Assembly: GCF_958445495.1 (NCBI RefSeq)
Contig: NZ_CAUCSQ010000005.1
Location: forward strand, 1-64,000
DNA length: 64,000 nt
Direction: 5' to 3'
DNA from: an uncultured Bacteroides sp.
GTDB lineage: Bacteria > Bacteroidota > Bacteroidia > Bacteroidales > Bacteroidaceae
Positions 46,598-55,838 of the stretch are shown piece by piece (within the stretch, counting starts at the first letter, position 1; the number at the start of each line of letters is the position of its first letter). The notes beneath the pieces are model-generated. The model saw only the letters and a list, made by a program, of their open reading frames with translations. It was not told where the DNA came from and searched no databases. The position numbers and the translations under genes were made by a program.

Positions 46598-48046
46598 ATG
46601 AACGCATTTCAAAAAACAGGCGAGAAAATGACAAACTACAGATGGACTATCTGTGCGATGTTATTTTTCGCAACTACAGTCAATTACCTCGACCGCCAGG
46701 TACTATCGTTAACCTGGGATGAATTTATCAAACCGGAATTCCACTGGAACGAAGTACATTACGGCACGATTACTTCCGTATTTTCCATCGTATATGCGAT
46801 ATGCATGCTCTTCGCCGGTCGTTTCATCGACTGGATGGGCACTAAAAAAGGATATCTCTGGGCCATCGGCGTATGGTCGGCAGGCGCCTGTATGCATGCG
46901 CTCTGCGGAATCATAACCGAACAATACGTAGGACTGCACAGTGCAGCCGAACTGATGGCCGCTACCGGCGACATAGTAGTCATACTAGCCACCGTCAGCA
47001 TGTACTGTTTCCTTGCCGCACGCTGTATCCTCGCCCTTGGCGAAGCCGGCAACTTCCCGGCAGCCATCAAGGTGACAGCCGAATATTTCCCTAAAAAAGA
47101 CCGTGCCTACGCCACTTCTATCTTCAATGCCGGCGCTTCCATCGGCGCGTTAATCGCTCCCGTTTCCATTCCGTTGATTGCCAAAGCCTGGGGATGGGAA
47201 ATGGCATTCATCGTAATCGGTGCATTGGGATTCGTATGGATGGGAATGTGGGTGTTCATGTACACTGCACCCGAAAAGAGCAAGCACGTCAATAAAGCCG
47301 AGCTGGACTATATCGAACAAGACAAATATGAAGAAGGCGCTGCCCCTGCGACTGACGAGGGGAAAGAAGAAAAGAAAATGACCTTCCTCCAGTGTTTCAC
47401 TTACAAGCAGACATGGGCTTTTGCAGCCGGCAAGTTCATGACAGACGGCGTGTGGTGGTTCTTCCTGTTCTGGACTCCTTCCTATCTGAATACACAATTC
47501 AACATCAAAACTTCCGACGGCTTGGGAATGGCTTTGATTTTCACTCTCTACGCCGTCACCATGTTATCCATATACGGAGGCAAGCTCCCCACAATCTTTA
47601 TCAACAAGACCGGAATGAATCCGTATGCCGCCCGCATGAAAGCGATGTTGATTTTCGCTTTCTTCCCGTTGCTGGTATTGCTGGCACAACCGCTGGGCAC
47701 ATTCTCACCCTGGTTTCCCGTTATCCTAATCGGTATCGGCGGTGCAGCCCACCAGTCATGGTCGGCAAACATTTTCTCTACCGTAGGTGACATGTTTCCT
47801 AAAAGCGCCATTGCAAGTATCACAGGCATCGGCGGCATGGCAGGCGGCGTCGGTTCAATGCTCATGCAATTCGGAGCCGGGCTTCTGTTTGTATATGCCG
47901 ACGAAAACCACACGACATTCATGGGATTCGAAGGTAAACCCGCCGGATACTTTATCATGTTCTGCATCTGCGCACTGGCCTACCTGATAGGATGGATTAT
48001 CATGAAAGCGCTGGTTCCGAAATACAAACCGATTGTACTGGACTGA
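46598..48046 (+). CDS. MFS hexuronate-type transporter (ExuT family)
   Basis: A 482-residue major facilitator with about 12 membrane helices, of the anion:cation symporter/ExuT type (TVNYLDRQVLSL in helix 1; RCILALGEAGNFPAAIK in helix 4). Start chosen at 46598; the in-frame ATG at 46562 lies in the probable promoter leader. It follows kduI after a terminator, so it has its own transcript, perhaps from a GACCTTTG box at about 46557. It should import the isomerised keto-uronate or galacturonate into the cytoplasm. Position after a periplasmic KduI suggests the isomer is its cargo. An insert of about 40 acidic residues lies between helices 6 and 7. Confidence 0.88.
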   Translation: MNAFQKTGEKMTNYRWTICAMLFFATTVNYLDRQVLSLTWDEFIKPEFHWNEVHYGTITSVFSIVYAICMLFAGRFIDWMGTKKGYLWAIGVWSAGACMHALCGIITEQYVGLHSAAELMAATGDIVVILATVSMYCFLAARCILALGEAGNFPAAIKVTAEYFPKKDRAYATSIFNAGASIGALIAPVSIPLIAKAWGWEMAFIVIGALGFVWMGMWVFMYTAPEKSKHVNKAELDYIEQDKYEEGAAPATDEGKEEKKMTFLQCFTYKQTWAFAAGKFMTDGVWWFFLFWTPSYLNTQFNIKTSDGLGMALIFTLYAVTMLSIYGGKLPTIFINKTGMNPYAARMKAMLIFAFFPLLVLLAQPLGTFSPWFPVILIGIGGAAHQSWSANIFSTVGDMFPKSAIASITGIGGMAGGVGSMLMQFGAGLLFVYADENHTTFMGFEGKPAGYFIMFCICALAYLIGWIIMKALVPKYKPIVLD

Positions 48047-48093
48047 CAACTCTCCGGAAACAAACCGGGATATTCATAAAATAAGAAATATAA

Positions 48094-48128
48094 GGCAACT
48101 AACCCGCAACGGTTCAGTTGCCTTTTTT
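48094..48128 (+). terminator. Terminator after the MFS gene
   Basis: GGCAACTAACC pairs with GGTT-c-AGTTGCC, one bulge, followed by TTTTTT. Confidence 0.85.
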
Positions 48129-48365
48129 GCGGATATTCAACAAATTTCCGCCTTTTTGAAACTCAATGAGTAAAAAAGTCCGGAAAACTCCACATATCCG
48201 AAACTTGTTGAAGAGCAAACCCATCCTTTCACGAGCATTCACTTTTTATTTTTCCCTTTTTTCTAGTAAGGACAATTCATAAATCCCCTCGCTTTTACCC
48301 CGGATACAGTGACGCTTGAAAAGACAAGACGGGGAAATTAGCAGATTCATCCTTTAAAAACAAAC

Positions 48366-48448
48366 AAGGCCGCCCCATTTTGAAGTGCACCCTAAAAATT
48401 CCTGTTTAACTTTTAGGGTGCACTTCACATCCTGAGGCAGCCTTTTTT
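48366..48448. repeat. Nested palindromic element with 17-bp perfect inverted repeats
   Basis: TGAAGTGCACCCTAAAA (48381-48397) and TTTTAGGGTGCACTTCA (48411-48427) are perfect inverted copies with a 13-base centre. They are enclosed by AAGGCcGCC/GGCaGCCTT and a final T-run, the arms of an ordinary terminator. The inner pair begins with TG and ends with CA like transposon ends, so it may be a miniature or solo element inserted in a terminator loop. No transposase is present. Confidence 0.55.
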
Positions 48449-48466
48449 AACCAATTATTCAATAAC

Positions 48467-48499
48467 AAAAAAGCCTCTTCTCACGAAGAAGGCTTTTTT
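48467..48499. terminator. Bidirectional terminator
   Basis: AAAAAAGCC-TCTTC pairs with GAAGA-AGGCTTTTTT with one bulge and a 4-base loop; A-run before and T-run after. Confidence 0.8.
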
Positions 48500-48589
48500 A
48501 GATTACTTATCCTACATCATTCTCCTATTATTTAACATTAGATAGAAAAATGATAGCATGAACAATGGAGAATAGTAAACGTTAAGATG

Positions 48590-48660
48590 AAAAAAAGGGA
48601 AGTCTCACGACTTCCACAATTCTTCTAACCTTAAATCTAAATCTCTATGAAAAAAACGTG
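48590..48660 (-). ncRNA. Candidate small RNA downstream of the helicase gene
   Basis: On the minus strand a full -7 box TATATTTG (48664-48671) is followed by about 45 bases without an open frame and then a perfect hairpin GGAAGTC-gtga-GACTTCC (48598-48615) with a run of seven T. Promoter plus intrinsic terminator about 70 bases apart, without a gene, is the form of a small RNA. A -33 element is not clear. It could instead be the terminator of the helicase transcript. Confidence 0.45.
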
Positions 48661-48752
48661 TTGCAAATATAGGCGTTTGTTCAATATACAGGTGTTAATG
48701 AATCGCATAAAGAGAGAATAAAAACTAACATCTGCAAAAATGATGCAAGATT

Positions 48753-51700
48753 CTATCGGTTTTCTATTAAATTTAACAAACTTTCATAAAGCGGGTTACG
48801 TTTCAAAAGCTCCGGCACACCCGTTATAAACATCTGCTTCCTCGCACGGGTCAATGCCACATTCAGTTTGCGGTCAATCAGAACCCCTTCCTCTTCCGTC
48901 AGATTCGACAGAAATTTCAGTTGGTAAGGATAATTCACACAAAAAGAATAGATAATCACATCACGCTCACTGCCTTGGAAACGTTCTACGGTATCAATGA
49001 GAATCCGGTTAAGCGCAGGGATACCCAACGCTTCTATCTCTCTCTTTATCAATGCTATCTGGCTTCGGTAGGGAGTGATGATTCCCAAAGTACGGGCATC
49101 GTCAAAATCCGCCCGCCGGTTCTCGTAAACCCCGGCGGCGATACGGGCGGCGATGCGGGCCTCCGAATGGTTGACCTTTGCCGACGTTCCCGCCGTCTCC
49201 GGGCTGGAAGGATAAAAAGCCAGACGACAGACATCACCGGCCCCTTCCAACTGGTGAGGCAACCCGACCGGAACCAGACGCCCCCCATAAAAGGCGCGGT
49301 TGGCGAACAATGCCACTTCCGGATGCATGCGCCCCTGACGACAAAGCATATCGTACGAACGACGGGCGGAACACGGAAAAGCGGAAGAAGCGGCGGTACA
49401 ACTCCGGTAAAGACGTTCGAACAAAGAATCCCTCAGATTAGTCAAACCGATAGCTGACAACGCCTCGTCACGGACGGCCGACTGCTCCGCACTCTGCAGA
49501 ACGACAGCCGGAAGCTGCTTATGGTCGCCGATAAGGATAAACCTGCCAACCGCATTCCCGCCGTCTTCCCCACGGGCGCAAAGAATACCTAACAATTGCG
49601 GTTCCAATATCTGAGTAGCCTCGTCAATGATAGCCACATCAAAATGTTTCATGCGGAACAGCTCCGGCTTGCCTGAAATGGCGGCTACCGTTCCCACAAT
49701 GATACGGCAGTTGCGGATACGCTCGTACACCTCCGTACGGCGGGTACAGGCAGCCAGCTCATTCTCTATCAGATGGCTCCGGTAAGCTTCGTCACACGAC
49801 AGCTCATTCCCTATCCGGATGAAACCGACGGAAGGGCGAATTGAAACCAGCGCCTTGCAAATCTCGTCCACCGCCCGGTTGGTGTACGAAAGCAAAAGTA
49901 TCTGAACTCCCTCCTCCGCATGGAAAGTCTCCACCATCTTCTTCAAAGCACAGGATGTCTTGCCGGTCCCCGGAGGACCTACCAACAGAAAATAATCCTT
50001 CGCCGCCTTCGCCTTCAATGCCACACGGGCAAAATCGTCCGTCGTCCGGGCAATGGCAGCATCCATCGATTCGTCAAATTCCGGAGGACGCCGGCAAAGC
50101 AACAGGTGGCGCCGTTCCTGCGTGGCGCACAGAAAAGCATACAACCCCTGATACATGAAACGGAAAGTCGTGTCCATCATATCATGCTCTATCGCATAAA
50201 GGCTATCGGAAGGCAAGACAGACGGATTCTGCTGGGTGGCGCGCAGTCGGACGCCCACCTCACCGTCCGTCAGATATTCGATGCTTCCCTTGAACACCAT
50301 CTTGTTAGTCACATTGTCCGTGTCCGCATTTCGTTCATAAAGGACAACCGCATCCCCTTGGCGGAAGTTGGGAAGATGAACCGCCCCGTCCCGTTTCTCT
50401 TTTGCGGGCAATGCCAGAGTAAGGCATGCTCTGTACTCGTCGGCGGCACGGTTGTCCTTAATCCTCAAACCGTAGATAATCTCTCCCGCCTCGCATTTCT
50501 CCGCCAAAGTGGAAAGCCATAAAGAAGCGGCTCCCGTGCGTCCCTCGTAATCTATGTCCCCGGACTTGGACGTATATAACTCCTTTGTTATAAAATTATA
50601 CAACGCATAAAAATATTTCTTCTCCAAAGCGGAAAGTTCTTTCAACTTCGACTGGAAACCATCAATGGAAGGACGCAGGTAAACTTCCCAGAAACGCCCT
50701 TTCAATCCCCGTTCATTCAAAACAGCGGAATGAATCTGTCCCAGCTTCTGCTCCGTATATTCCAGGCTATTCCGCAACTGGACGCCGTATTCTTCGGCGA
50801 CAATCCGGTTGCGCAGGTCGATTGCCCGCCTCACCATCGCCCAGGAAGGACGGGAAGGATAAAGAAGCGGATAACGGGTATAAAGCAAATAAGCCTTCAC
50901 CTTCCGGTGGTCCATCCCCATCGAATATTGCAACACAGCCTGATAAAGCAACATCTGTACCTTATTGTTCTCCTTCGGCTCCACCTTGCCGCGAATGGCA
51001 TACTCATCCGCCTTGCCCGACTTCATCTCTATAAAAGACGTCATGTCACGCTGCATATAGTCAAGACGTCCCTGCAACCCCAACGCCTCACAAACGTAGG
51101 AAGGCTCCAACACGGCGTCCGTCTTGTCCAACCCGTAGCCGGGCGCACGGAAAGTATCGTTGACCGTCTCGCGGATATGTTCAAAATGAAGCTTGCAATC
51201 ATCAAAAAACTGCCGTTCTTTCTCCCGGTCGCGCAAATCCGGACAAGCGGCCAGTTCAATAGGATAACGCCTGAAAGCCTTCTGCATGCAGGCACGGTAG
51301 TCAATATCCCCATTCCGGGCGTGAATCCACTCATCCAGGAAAAGGTTGGCAATATTTCCCAACAACAGGGGACGTGCGTTCTCTATGGGCTGGAGCCGGG
51401 AGAGGAAATAATTGCCCGGATGATGCCCGTAATCGCGGAAACACTCCGCAAGAGAACTGATATCGACAAGGTAGTCCGGTTCGAGAACGATAAAAGAAGG
51501 AGTCAGTATCCCGTCCCCGTCTATCGCGACATCCAGCAAATTGACCTGGGCATACCGCCAAAGCAGCCGGCACGTCCCGTCAAACTCGTCATTGACTTGC
51601 GGGACATGGTAACGGACAAGATACGGCTTGTCCGACACCTCGTCCGAAGGCGTCACATACAAATATTGTTCGTCCGCATATTGGAAACACACCCGCATCC

Positions 51701-52121
51701 GCCGCACACGCTCGCGGGCGGGAGGAGCGGCCAGATAAGTAGCGTCCGCACGCGGAAGCAAACGGTATAACTCCTGCGGAACATCCTCCCCGAAAAGCCT
51801 TCGGACCAAAAAAGCCAGTGTTTTTGCATCCCGCAAGAGATGTTCGCGGGTCGGCTCCTCCTGACGGTTCAGGATAGCGTTTGAAGTCAGCCGGAATGTG
51901 TGCAGCCGGTTCTGCTCGCTGACAGAAAGCCCTATCTTGGCCGCCACAAAACTAATCCGGGCGGAAAGATCGGTCATTTGCAAGCTCTCATTGTGCAAGT
52001 GAAGGCGGCAAAGCCTCTCCAGCAAATCCCTCATCTGTTTGTATCCGGCTGCCAGATTCCGGTCGTCTGTCCGGCAGGCAGCCAAAAGGATTTCATACGA
52101 TTCTCTTCCTTCGTTTTCCAT
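48753..52121 (-). CDS. SF1 (Dna2-like) helicase with PD-(D/E)XK nuclease domain
   Basis: A 1122-residue protein. Start at 52121 (MENEGRESYE) is chosen because a full -7 box (52126-52133) ends 4 bases before it; the longer frame from 52172 overlaps tatC. The middle part has a RecB-type nuclease site: the Asp of GRLDYMQRD, EMKSGK, and the Gln motif VQMLLYQ. The C-terminal half is a superfamily 1 helicase of the DNA2/UPF1 type: Walker A GPPGTGKTS, DEAT box in VAIIDEATQIL, GDHKQLPA, and IDTVERFQGSERDVI with ALTRARKQ near the end. It likely processes DNA ends or replication intermediates. Whether it is repair or defence linked is not shown by its housekeeping neighbours. Confidence 0.88.
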   Translation of the reverse strand: MENEGRESYEILLAACRTDDRNLAAGYKQMRDLLERLCRLHLHNESLQMTDLSARISFVAAKIGLSVSEQNRLHTFRLTSNAILNRQEEPTREHLLRDAKTLAFLVRRLFGEDVPQELYRLLPRADATYLAAPPARERVRRMRVCFQYADEQYLYVTPSDEVSDKPYLVRYHVPQVNDEFDGTCRLLWRYAQVNLLDVAIDGDGILTPSFIVLEPDYLVDISSLAECFRDYGHHPGNYFLSRLQPIENARPLLLGNIANLFLDEWIHARNGDIDYRACMQKAFRRYPIELAACPDLRDREKERQFFDDCKLHFEHIRETVNDTFRAPGYGLDKTDAVLEPSYVCEALGLQGRLDYMQRDMTSFIEMKSGKADEYAIRGKVEPKENNKVQMLLYQAVLQYSMGMDHRKVKAYLLYTRYPLLYPSRPSWAMVRRAIDLRNRIVAEEYGVQLRNSLEYTEQKLGQIHSAVLNERGLKGRFWEVYLRPSIDGFQSKLKELSALEKKYFYALYNFITKELYTSKSGDIDYEGRTGAASLWLSTLAEKCEAGEIIYGLRIKDNRAADEYRACLTLALPAKEKRDGAVHLPNFRQGDAVVLYERNADTDNVTNKMVFKGSIEYLTDGEVGVRLRATQQNPSVLPSDSLYAIEHDMMDTTFRFMYQGLYAFLCATQERRHLLLCRRPPEFDESMDAAIARTTDDFARVALKAKAAKDYFLLVGPPGTGKTSCALKKMVETFHAEEGVQILLLSYTNRAVDEICKALVSIRPSVGFIRIGNELSCDEAYRSHLIENELAACTRRTEVYERIRNCRIIVGTVAAISGKPELFRMKHFDVAIIDEATQILEPQLLGILCARGEDGGNAVGRFILIGDHKQLPAVVLQSAEQSAVRDEALSAIGLTNLRDSLFERLYRSCTAASSAFPCSARRSYDMLCRQGRMHPEVALFANRAFYGGRLVPVGLPHQLEGAGDVCRLAFYPSSPETAGTSAKVNHSEARIAARIAAGVYENRRADFDDARTLGIITPYRSQIALIKREIEALGIPALNRILIDTVERFQGSERDVIIYSFCVNYPYQLKFLSNLTEEEGVLIDRKLNVALTRARKQMFITGVPELLKRNPLYESLLNLIENR

Positions 52122-52125
52122 ACGG

Positions 52126-52133
52126 CAAAGGTA
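52126..52133 (-). promoter_or_regulatory. Promoter -7 box directly before the helicase ATG
   Basis: Minus strand TACCTTTG, full consensus, with only CCGT between it and the ATG. Transcription would begin at or next to the start codon, giving a leaderless mRNA. Confidence 0.5.
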
Positions 52134-52168
52134 CATGATAAATCTCAAACCTCCTGCCTGCGGGCTCC

Positions 52169-52990
52169 TCAATTATCCGATGAGACTTCCGTCTCTTCCG
52201 GCAATTCCTCCTTCTTCTTGTCCTTTATCATCAGGATGCTCATCTCATACAGCAGGTAGAGCGGAATAGCGACCACGCTCAGGGTAAACGGGTCACCGGT
52301 CGGCGTGATAACGGCGGCGGCTATCACAATGACGACAAACGCATGGCGGCGGTATTTCCGCAAGAAAGACTTATTGACTATCCCCAGCAAAGAAAGCAGC
52401 CATGTCACCAGCGGAAGTTCAAAAGCCAGACCCATGCAGAGAATCAACATCATAAAATTGTCGATGTACGAATTGAGGGAAAGAACATTCTCCACCTCCG
52501 AGCTCAACTGATAGGTAGACAAGAAACGGAGCGTCAGCGGATAAACCATGAAATAGCCCAGCAAGACCCCGATAAAGAACATGAAAGTACCCACCGTCAA
52601 CGCCTTTTTCACCCCCTTGCGCTCATTCGGATAAAGGGCGGGGTTGATGAAACGCCATACCTCAAAGAACAGATAGGGTATGGCCGTCACCACCGACAGC
52701 ATGAATGCCGTTGACATATGGATAAAGAAAGGGGCAGCCAGATTTATATTAACCAGCTTTACGTAAAATTCCTGCGTAAAAAAGTCATCGGTCAGCTCCA
52801 ACCTCCGCCCGATGTACCGTAATAAATCGTAGAATATAAAATCATTGTGGCACGGCGCCAGTATCACATGATCGAAAAGATAGGGCATAGCGATGAAATA
52901 GCCTATCGCCAGTACAAACCACACCCCAATCACCCGAAAAAGTACCTTACGCAATTCGTCCAAATGATCCCAAAAGGTCATTTCCGCCAT
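52169..52990 (-). CDS. tatC: Twin-arginine translocase subunit TatC
   Basis: A 273-residue inner-membrane protein with six helices. The N-terminal FWDHLDELRKVLFRV is the conserved TatC signal-recognition segment, and the FxxP-like loop follows the first helix. TatC binds twin-arginine signal peptides and recruits TatA to form the pore. It starts 11 bases after tatA. The charged C-terminal tail (KKKEELPEETEVSSDN) is longer than in E. coli. No tatB gene is seen, usual for Bacteroidota. Confidence 0.96.
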   Translation of the reverse strand: MAEMTFWDHLDELRKVLFRVIGVWFVLAIGYFIAMPYLFDHVILAPCHNDFIFYDLLRYIGRRLELTDDFFTQEFYVKLVNINLAAPFFIHMSTAFMLSVVTAIPYLFFEVWRFINPALYPNERKGVKKALTVGTFMFFIGVLLGYFMVYPLTLRFLSTYQLSSEVENVLSLNSYIDNFMMLILCMGLAFELPLVTWLLSLLGIVNKSFLRKYRRHAFVVIVIAAAVITPTGDPFTLSVVAIPLYLLYEMSILMIKDKKKEELPEETEVSSDN

Positions 52991-53001
52991 CCGTACTTCC
53001 T

Positions 53002-53220
53002 TTACTTAGCTGAATCTGCCGGTTTGTCTATGTCCTCTTTGACTTTGTTCATTTCTTCTTTCGCTTCGTTCACTCCATCCTTGAAGCTTTTCACTCCCTT
53101 GCCCAGGCCGCGCATCAGTTCGGGAATTTTCTTTCCGCCGAAAAGAAGCAGGATAACCAAAGCAATAATAATCCATTCAGAGCCGCTAGGCAAGAAACTC
53201 AATAATAATAAGTTCGTCAT
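53002..53220 (-). CDS. tatA: Twin-arginine translocase subunit TatA
   Basis: A 72-residue protein with one N-terminal membrane helix (WIIIALVILLLFGGKKIPEL), the GKK/P hinge and an amphipathic helix (MRGLGKGVKSFKDG), as in TatA/E. First gene of the tatA-tatC unit. Confidence 0.95.
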   Translation of the reverse strand: MTNLLLLSFLPSGSEWIIIALVILLLFGGKKIPELMRGLGKGVKSFKDGVNEAKEEMNKVKEDIDKPADSAK

Positions 53221-53258
53221 AAGTCAATCGATTTCAGAGTTTTTCTATTAGTTTGCGG

Positions 53259-53266
53259 CAAAGATA
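53259..53266 (-). promoter_or_regulatory. Promoter -7 box of tatA-tatC
   Basis: Minus strand TATCTTTG, 39 bases before the tatA start. Confidence 0.6.
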
Positions 53267-53312
53267 ACATTTTCGCCACAGATTCCGCAAGCTAGTCCCG
53301 TTTTTTTAGAAA

Positions 53313-55838
53313 CTAATCCTGATAATACACCCGTTTCACCCGTGCGGAAACACTAGTCAACACCTCATAAGGAATGGTGTCCAGCTTGTCGGAAAGCACC
53401 GTAATCGGTAGGTCGTCACCGAAAATGACAGCCTGGTCGCCCTCGCGGCAGTCGATGTCCGTCACATCAATCATACAGACATCCATACAGATGTTACCTA
53501 CATAAGGAGCTTTTTTCCCGTTCACCAGACAATAGGCGTTCCCCCGTCCCAGATGGCGGTTCAGCCCGTCCGCATATCCGATGGGAATGGCGGCGATGCG
53601 CGAAGGACGTGTCAGGCGCCCCATCCGGCTATACCCCACCGTATCTTCTCCGGGCACGTCGCGAATCTGGAGAATCGTCGTTTTCAGAGTACTCACATTA
53701 TGAATAATCGAGTTGTCTATCGGGTTCACGCCGTAAAGCCCGATTCCCAGACGCACCATGTCGAACTGAGCTCCGGGAAAACGCTCGATGCCCGCCGTGT
53801 TGCAGATATGGCGCAATATCTTATGGGAGAAAGCCGCCTGCAACTCCTGGGAACCCTTTTCAAACAACTCAATCTGCCGGCGGGTGAAAGCATCGAACCG
53901 GGGCGAGTCGCTTCCCGCGAAATGAGAGAATACCGAACGCGCGATTACCGCATTCTGATTTTTCAGGCGATGAACCAGTGCAGGCACTTCATCCACGCTA
54001 AAGCCCAGACGGTGCATCCCCGTATCCAGTTTCACATGAATCGGGAAATGAGTGATTCCTTCCTTCTCCGCCGCTTTAATCAAAGCGTCGAGCAGGTGGA
54101 AATTATAGACTTCCGGCTCCAGCTTATAGTCAAACATCGTCTTGAAAGCCGTAAGCTCCGGGTCTACGATAATTATGGAAGAAGTAATGCCCGCCTTGCG
54201 CAGTTCGGAACCCTCGTCGGCAACCGCTACCGCCAGATAATCCACATGATGTTCCTGCAGCGTCTTGGCAATCTCGTACGAACCCGCCCCATAAGCGGAC
54301 GCCTTCACCATGCAGACGATTTTCGTCTCCGGACGGCGAAGCAAGGCACGGTAACGGTTCAGATTCTCCACCATCGCTCTGAGATTCACCTCCAGAATCG
54401 TTTCATGCACCTTCAACTCCAATCTTTCGGACACCCGGTCGAAGTTAAACACCCGCGCCCCCTTTATCAGGATTACCTCCGAATGGAGAGATTTCAATAA
54501 CCCCGACGACAAAAGCGCCTCCGTGGTAGGAAAGAAATGGCGTTCCAGCGAATCGTCAAAACGCGCCGAGCAAGAAGAAATCTCGGCCCCCACTCCAATC
54601 AGCCTGTCGATTCCACGGCTTTGTACAAGTTGTGCCACCCGGCGATACAATGTAGCAGTGCTCTGCCCCGTCTCCAGAATATCCGACAGAATCAGCGTCC
54701 GCTTCAACCCCTTCTTTTCCGAACGGCGCACCAGAAAATCGAGTGCAATGTCCAACGACGCCAAATCCGAATTATAACTGTCGTTAATCAGCACGCAGCC
54801 GTTCTTTCCCTCTTTCACCTCCAGACGCATGGCAATCGGTTCGAGACGCGCCATCCGTTCCGTTATCTGGTCGGCGGGAGTCATCAAATAGAGGCACGCC
54901 GCCAGGCAGTTCAGCGCATTCTCGACAGACGCATCGTCGATAAACGGGATGCAGAAAGTATTGTCCATGTCCAGATAACGATAAGAAATAACCGTATGGT
55001 CCTCCTTCTTCGTCACCCGGCTTATGTACAGCGGACGTTCAATATCGGTACGGCTCCAGGCAATCTCCCTCGCCGTCAGCATGGATTTCGCCACACAATT
55101 GCTGATAAGCTCATTGTCACCGTTATAAATCACCACATCGCAATCTTTAAAAAGAGTCAGCTTCTCCATGCACTTTTCCTGCAACGAGAAGAAGTTCTCC
55201 TGATGAGCGCCGCCGATATTGGTCAGGATACCGATAGAAGGCTGAATCATCCGTTTCAAAGCCCCCATCTCGCCCATTTCGGAAATGCCGGCCTCGAAGA
55301 TGCCCAATTCCGCCTCCTCATCCAGTTGCCACACGGACAGGGGTACGCCAATCTGGGAATTATAGCTGCGGGGCGAACGGACGATACGGCGGTCGGGACT
55401 CAAGAGTTGGTGCAGCCACTCCTTCACGATGGTCTTCCCGTTGCTGCCCGTGATGCCGATGACCGGAATCCGGAACTTCTCCCGATGGATTTCCGCCAGC
55501 TTCTGCAACGCTTTCAAGGGATTGGGAACAATGAGGAAATTGACGTCCGGCAATCCGCCTCCCGGAACCGGACAGACATCGTCATACCCGGCGGATTTAC
55601 CGGCGTCCATCTTGTTAAAGTCTTCTTCGCTCACCACAAAGTTACGCACTCCCCGGTCATACAAATCGGGAATATAACGGGCGCCGCTGTTCCGTCTGGT
55701 AGCCAGAGCGAAGAAAAGAGTCTCTTCCGGAAAACTCAACGAGCGGCTGTCTGTCAGCAGCCAGTGGATTGTAGCTTCACATTCTCCCACACGGCGGGCG
55801 CCGATACATTCGGCTATGGATTCAATCGTATATGACAT
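53313..55838 (-). CDS. Bifunctional MurF ligase / alanine racemase
   Basis: An 841-residue fusion typical of Bacteroidota. Residues 1-455 are MurF (UDP-MurNAc-tripeptide:D-Ala-D-Ala ligase) with the ATP loop GITGSNGKTIVKEW and NDSYNSD. Residues about 465-841 are a PLP alanine racemase with the lysine in MVKASAYGAG and the C-terminal NICMDVCMIDVTD. One protein thus makes D-alanine and uses D-Ala-D-Ala in peptidoglycan precursor synthesis. Its start overlaps the GSCFA gene by 25 bases, so the two are cotranscribed. The racemase half could be active or degenerate; the PLP lysine is present. Confidence 0.96.
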   Translation of the reverse strand: MSYTIESIAECIGARRVGECEATIHWLLTDSRSLSFPEETLFFALATRRNSGARYIPDLYDRGVRNFVVSEEDFNKMDAGKSAGYDDVCPVPGGGLPDVNFLIVPNPLKALQKLAEIHREKFRIPVIGITGSNGKTIVKEWLHQLLSPDRRIVRSPRSYNSQIGVPLSVWQLDEEAELGIFEAGISEMGEMGALKRMIQPSIGILTNIGGAHQENFFSLQEKCMEKLTLFKDCDVVIYNGDNELISNCVAKSMLTAREIAWSRTDIERPLYISRVTKKEDHTVISYRYLDMDNTFCIPFIDDASVENALNCLAACLYLMTPADQITERMARLEPIAMRLEVKEGKNGCVLINDSYNSDLASLDIALDFLVRRSEKKGLKRTLILSDILETGQSTATLYRRVAQLVQSRGIDRLIGVGAEISSCSARFDDSLERHFFPTTEALLSSGLLKSLHSEVILIKGARVFNFDRVSERLELKVHETILEVNLRAMVENLNRYRALLRRPETKIVCMVKASAYGAGSYEIAKTLQEHHVDYLAVAVADEGSELRKAGITSSIIIVDPELTAFKTMFDYKLEPEVYNFHLLDALIKAAEKEGITHFPIHVKLDTGMHRLGFSVDEVPALVHRLKNQNAVIARSVFSHFAGSDSPRFDAFTRRQIELFEKGSQELQAAFSHKILRHICNTAGIERFPGAQFDMVRLGIGLYGVNPIDNSIIHNVSTLKTTILQIRDVPGEDTVGYSRMGRLTRPSRIAAIPIGYADGLNRHLGRGNAYCLVNGKKAPYVGNICMDVCMIDVTDIDCREGDQAVIFGDDLPITVLSDKLDTIPYEVLTSVSARVKRVYYQD

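Noticed and set aside
48361..48450. An insertion sequence
   Set aside because: Only terminal-like inverted repeats with a 13-base centre; no transposase or remnant of one.
50730..51770. 346-residue plus-strand open frame
   Set aside because: Antisense of the helicase gene with Arg/His/Pro bias typical of shadow frames.
52122..52172. Longer start for the helicase
   Set aside because: It overlaps tatC and crosses a full consensus -7 box.
53553..54500. 315-residue plus-strand open frame
   Set aside because: Antisense of the alanine racemase domain.
54537..55835. 432-residue plus-strand open frame
   Set aside because: It is the antisense of murF-alr; composition is Arg/His/Gln-rich without domain signals, while the minus-strand frame has clear MurF motifs.
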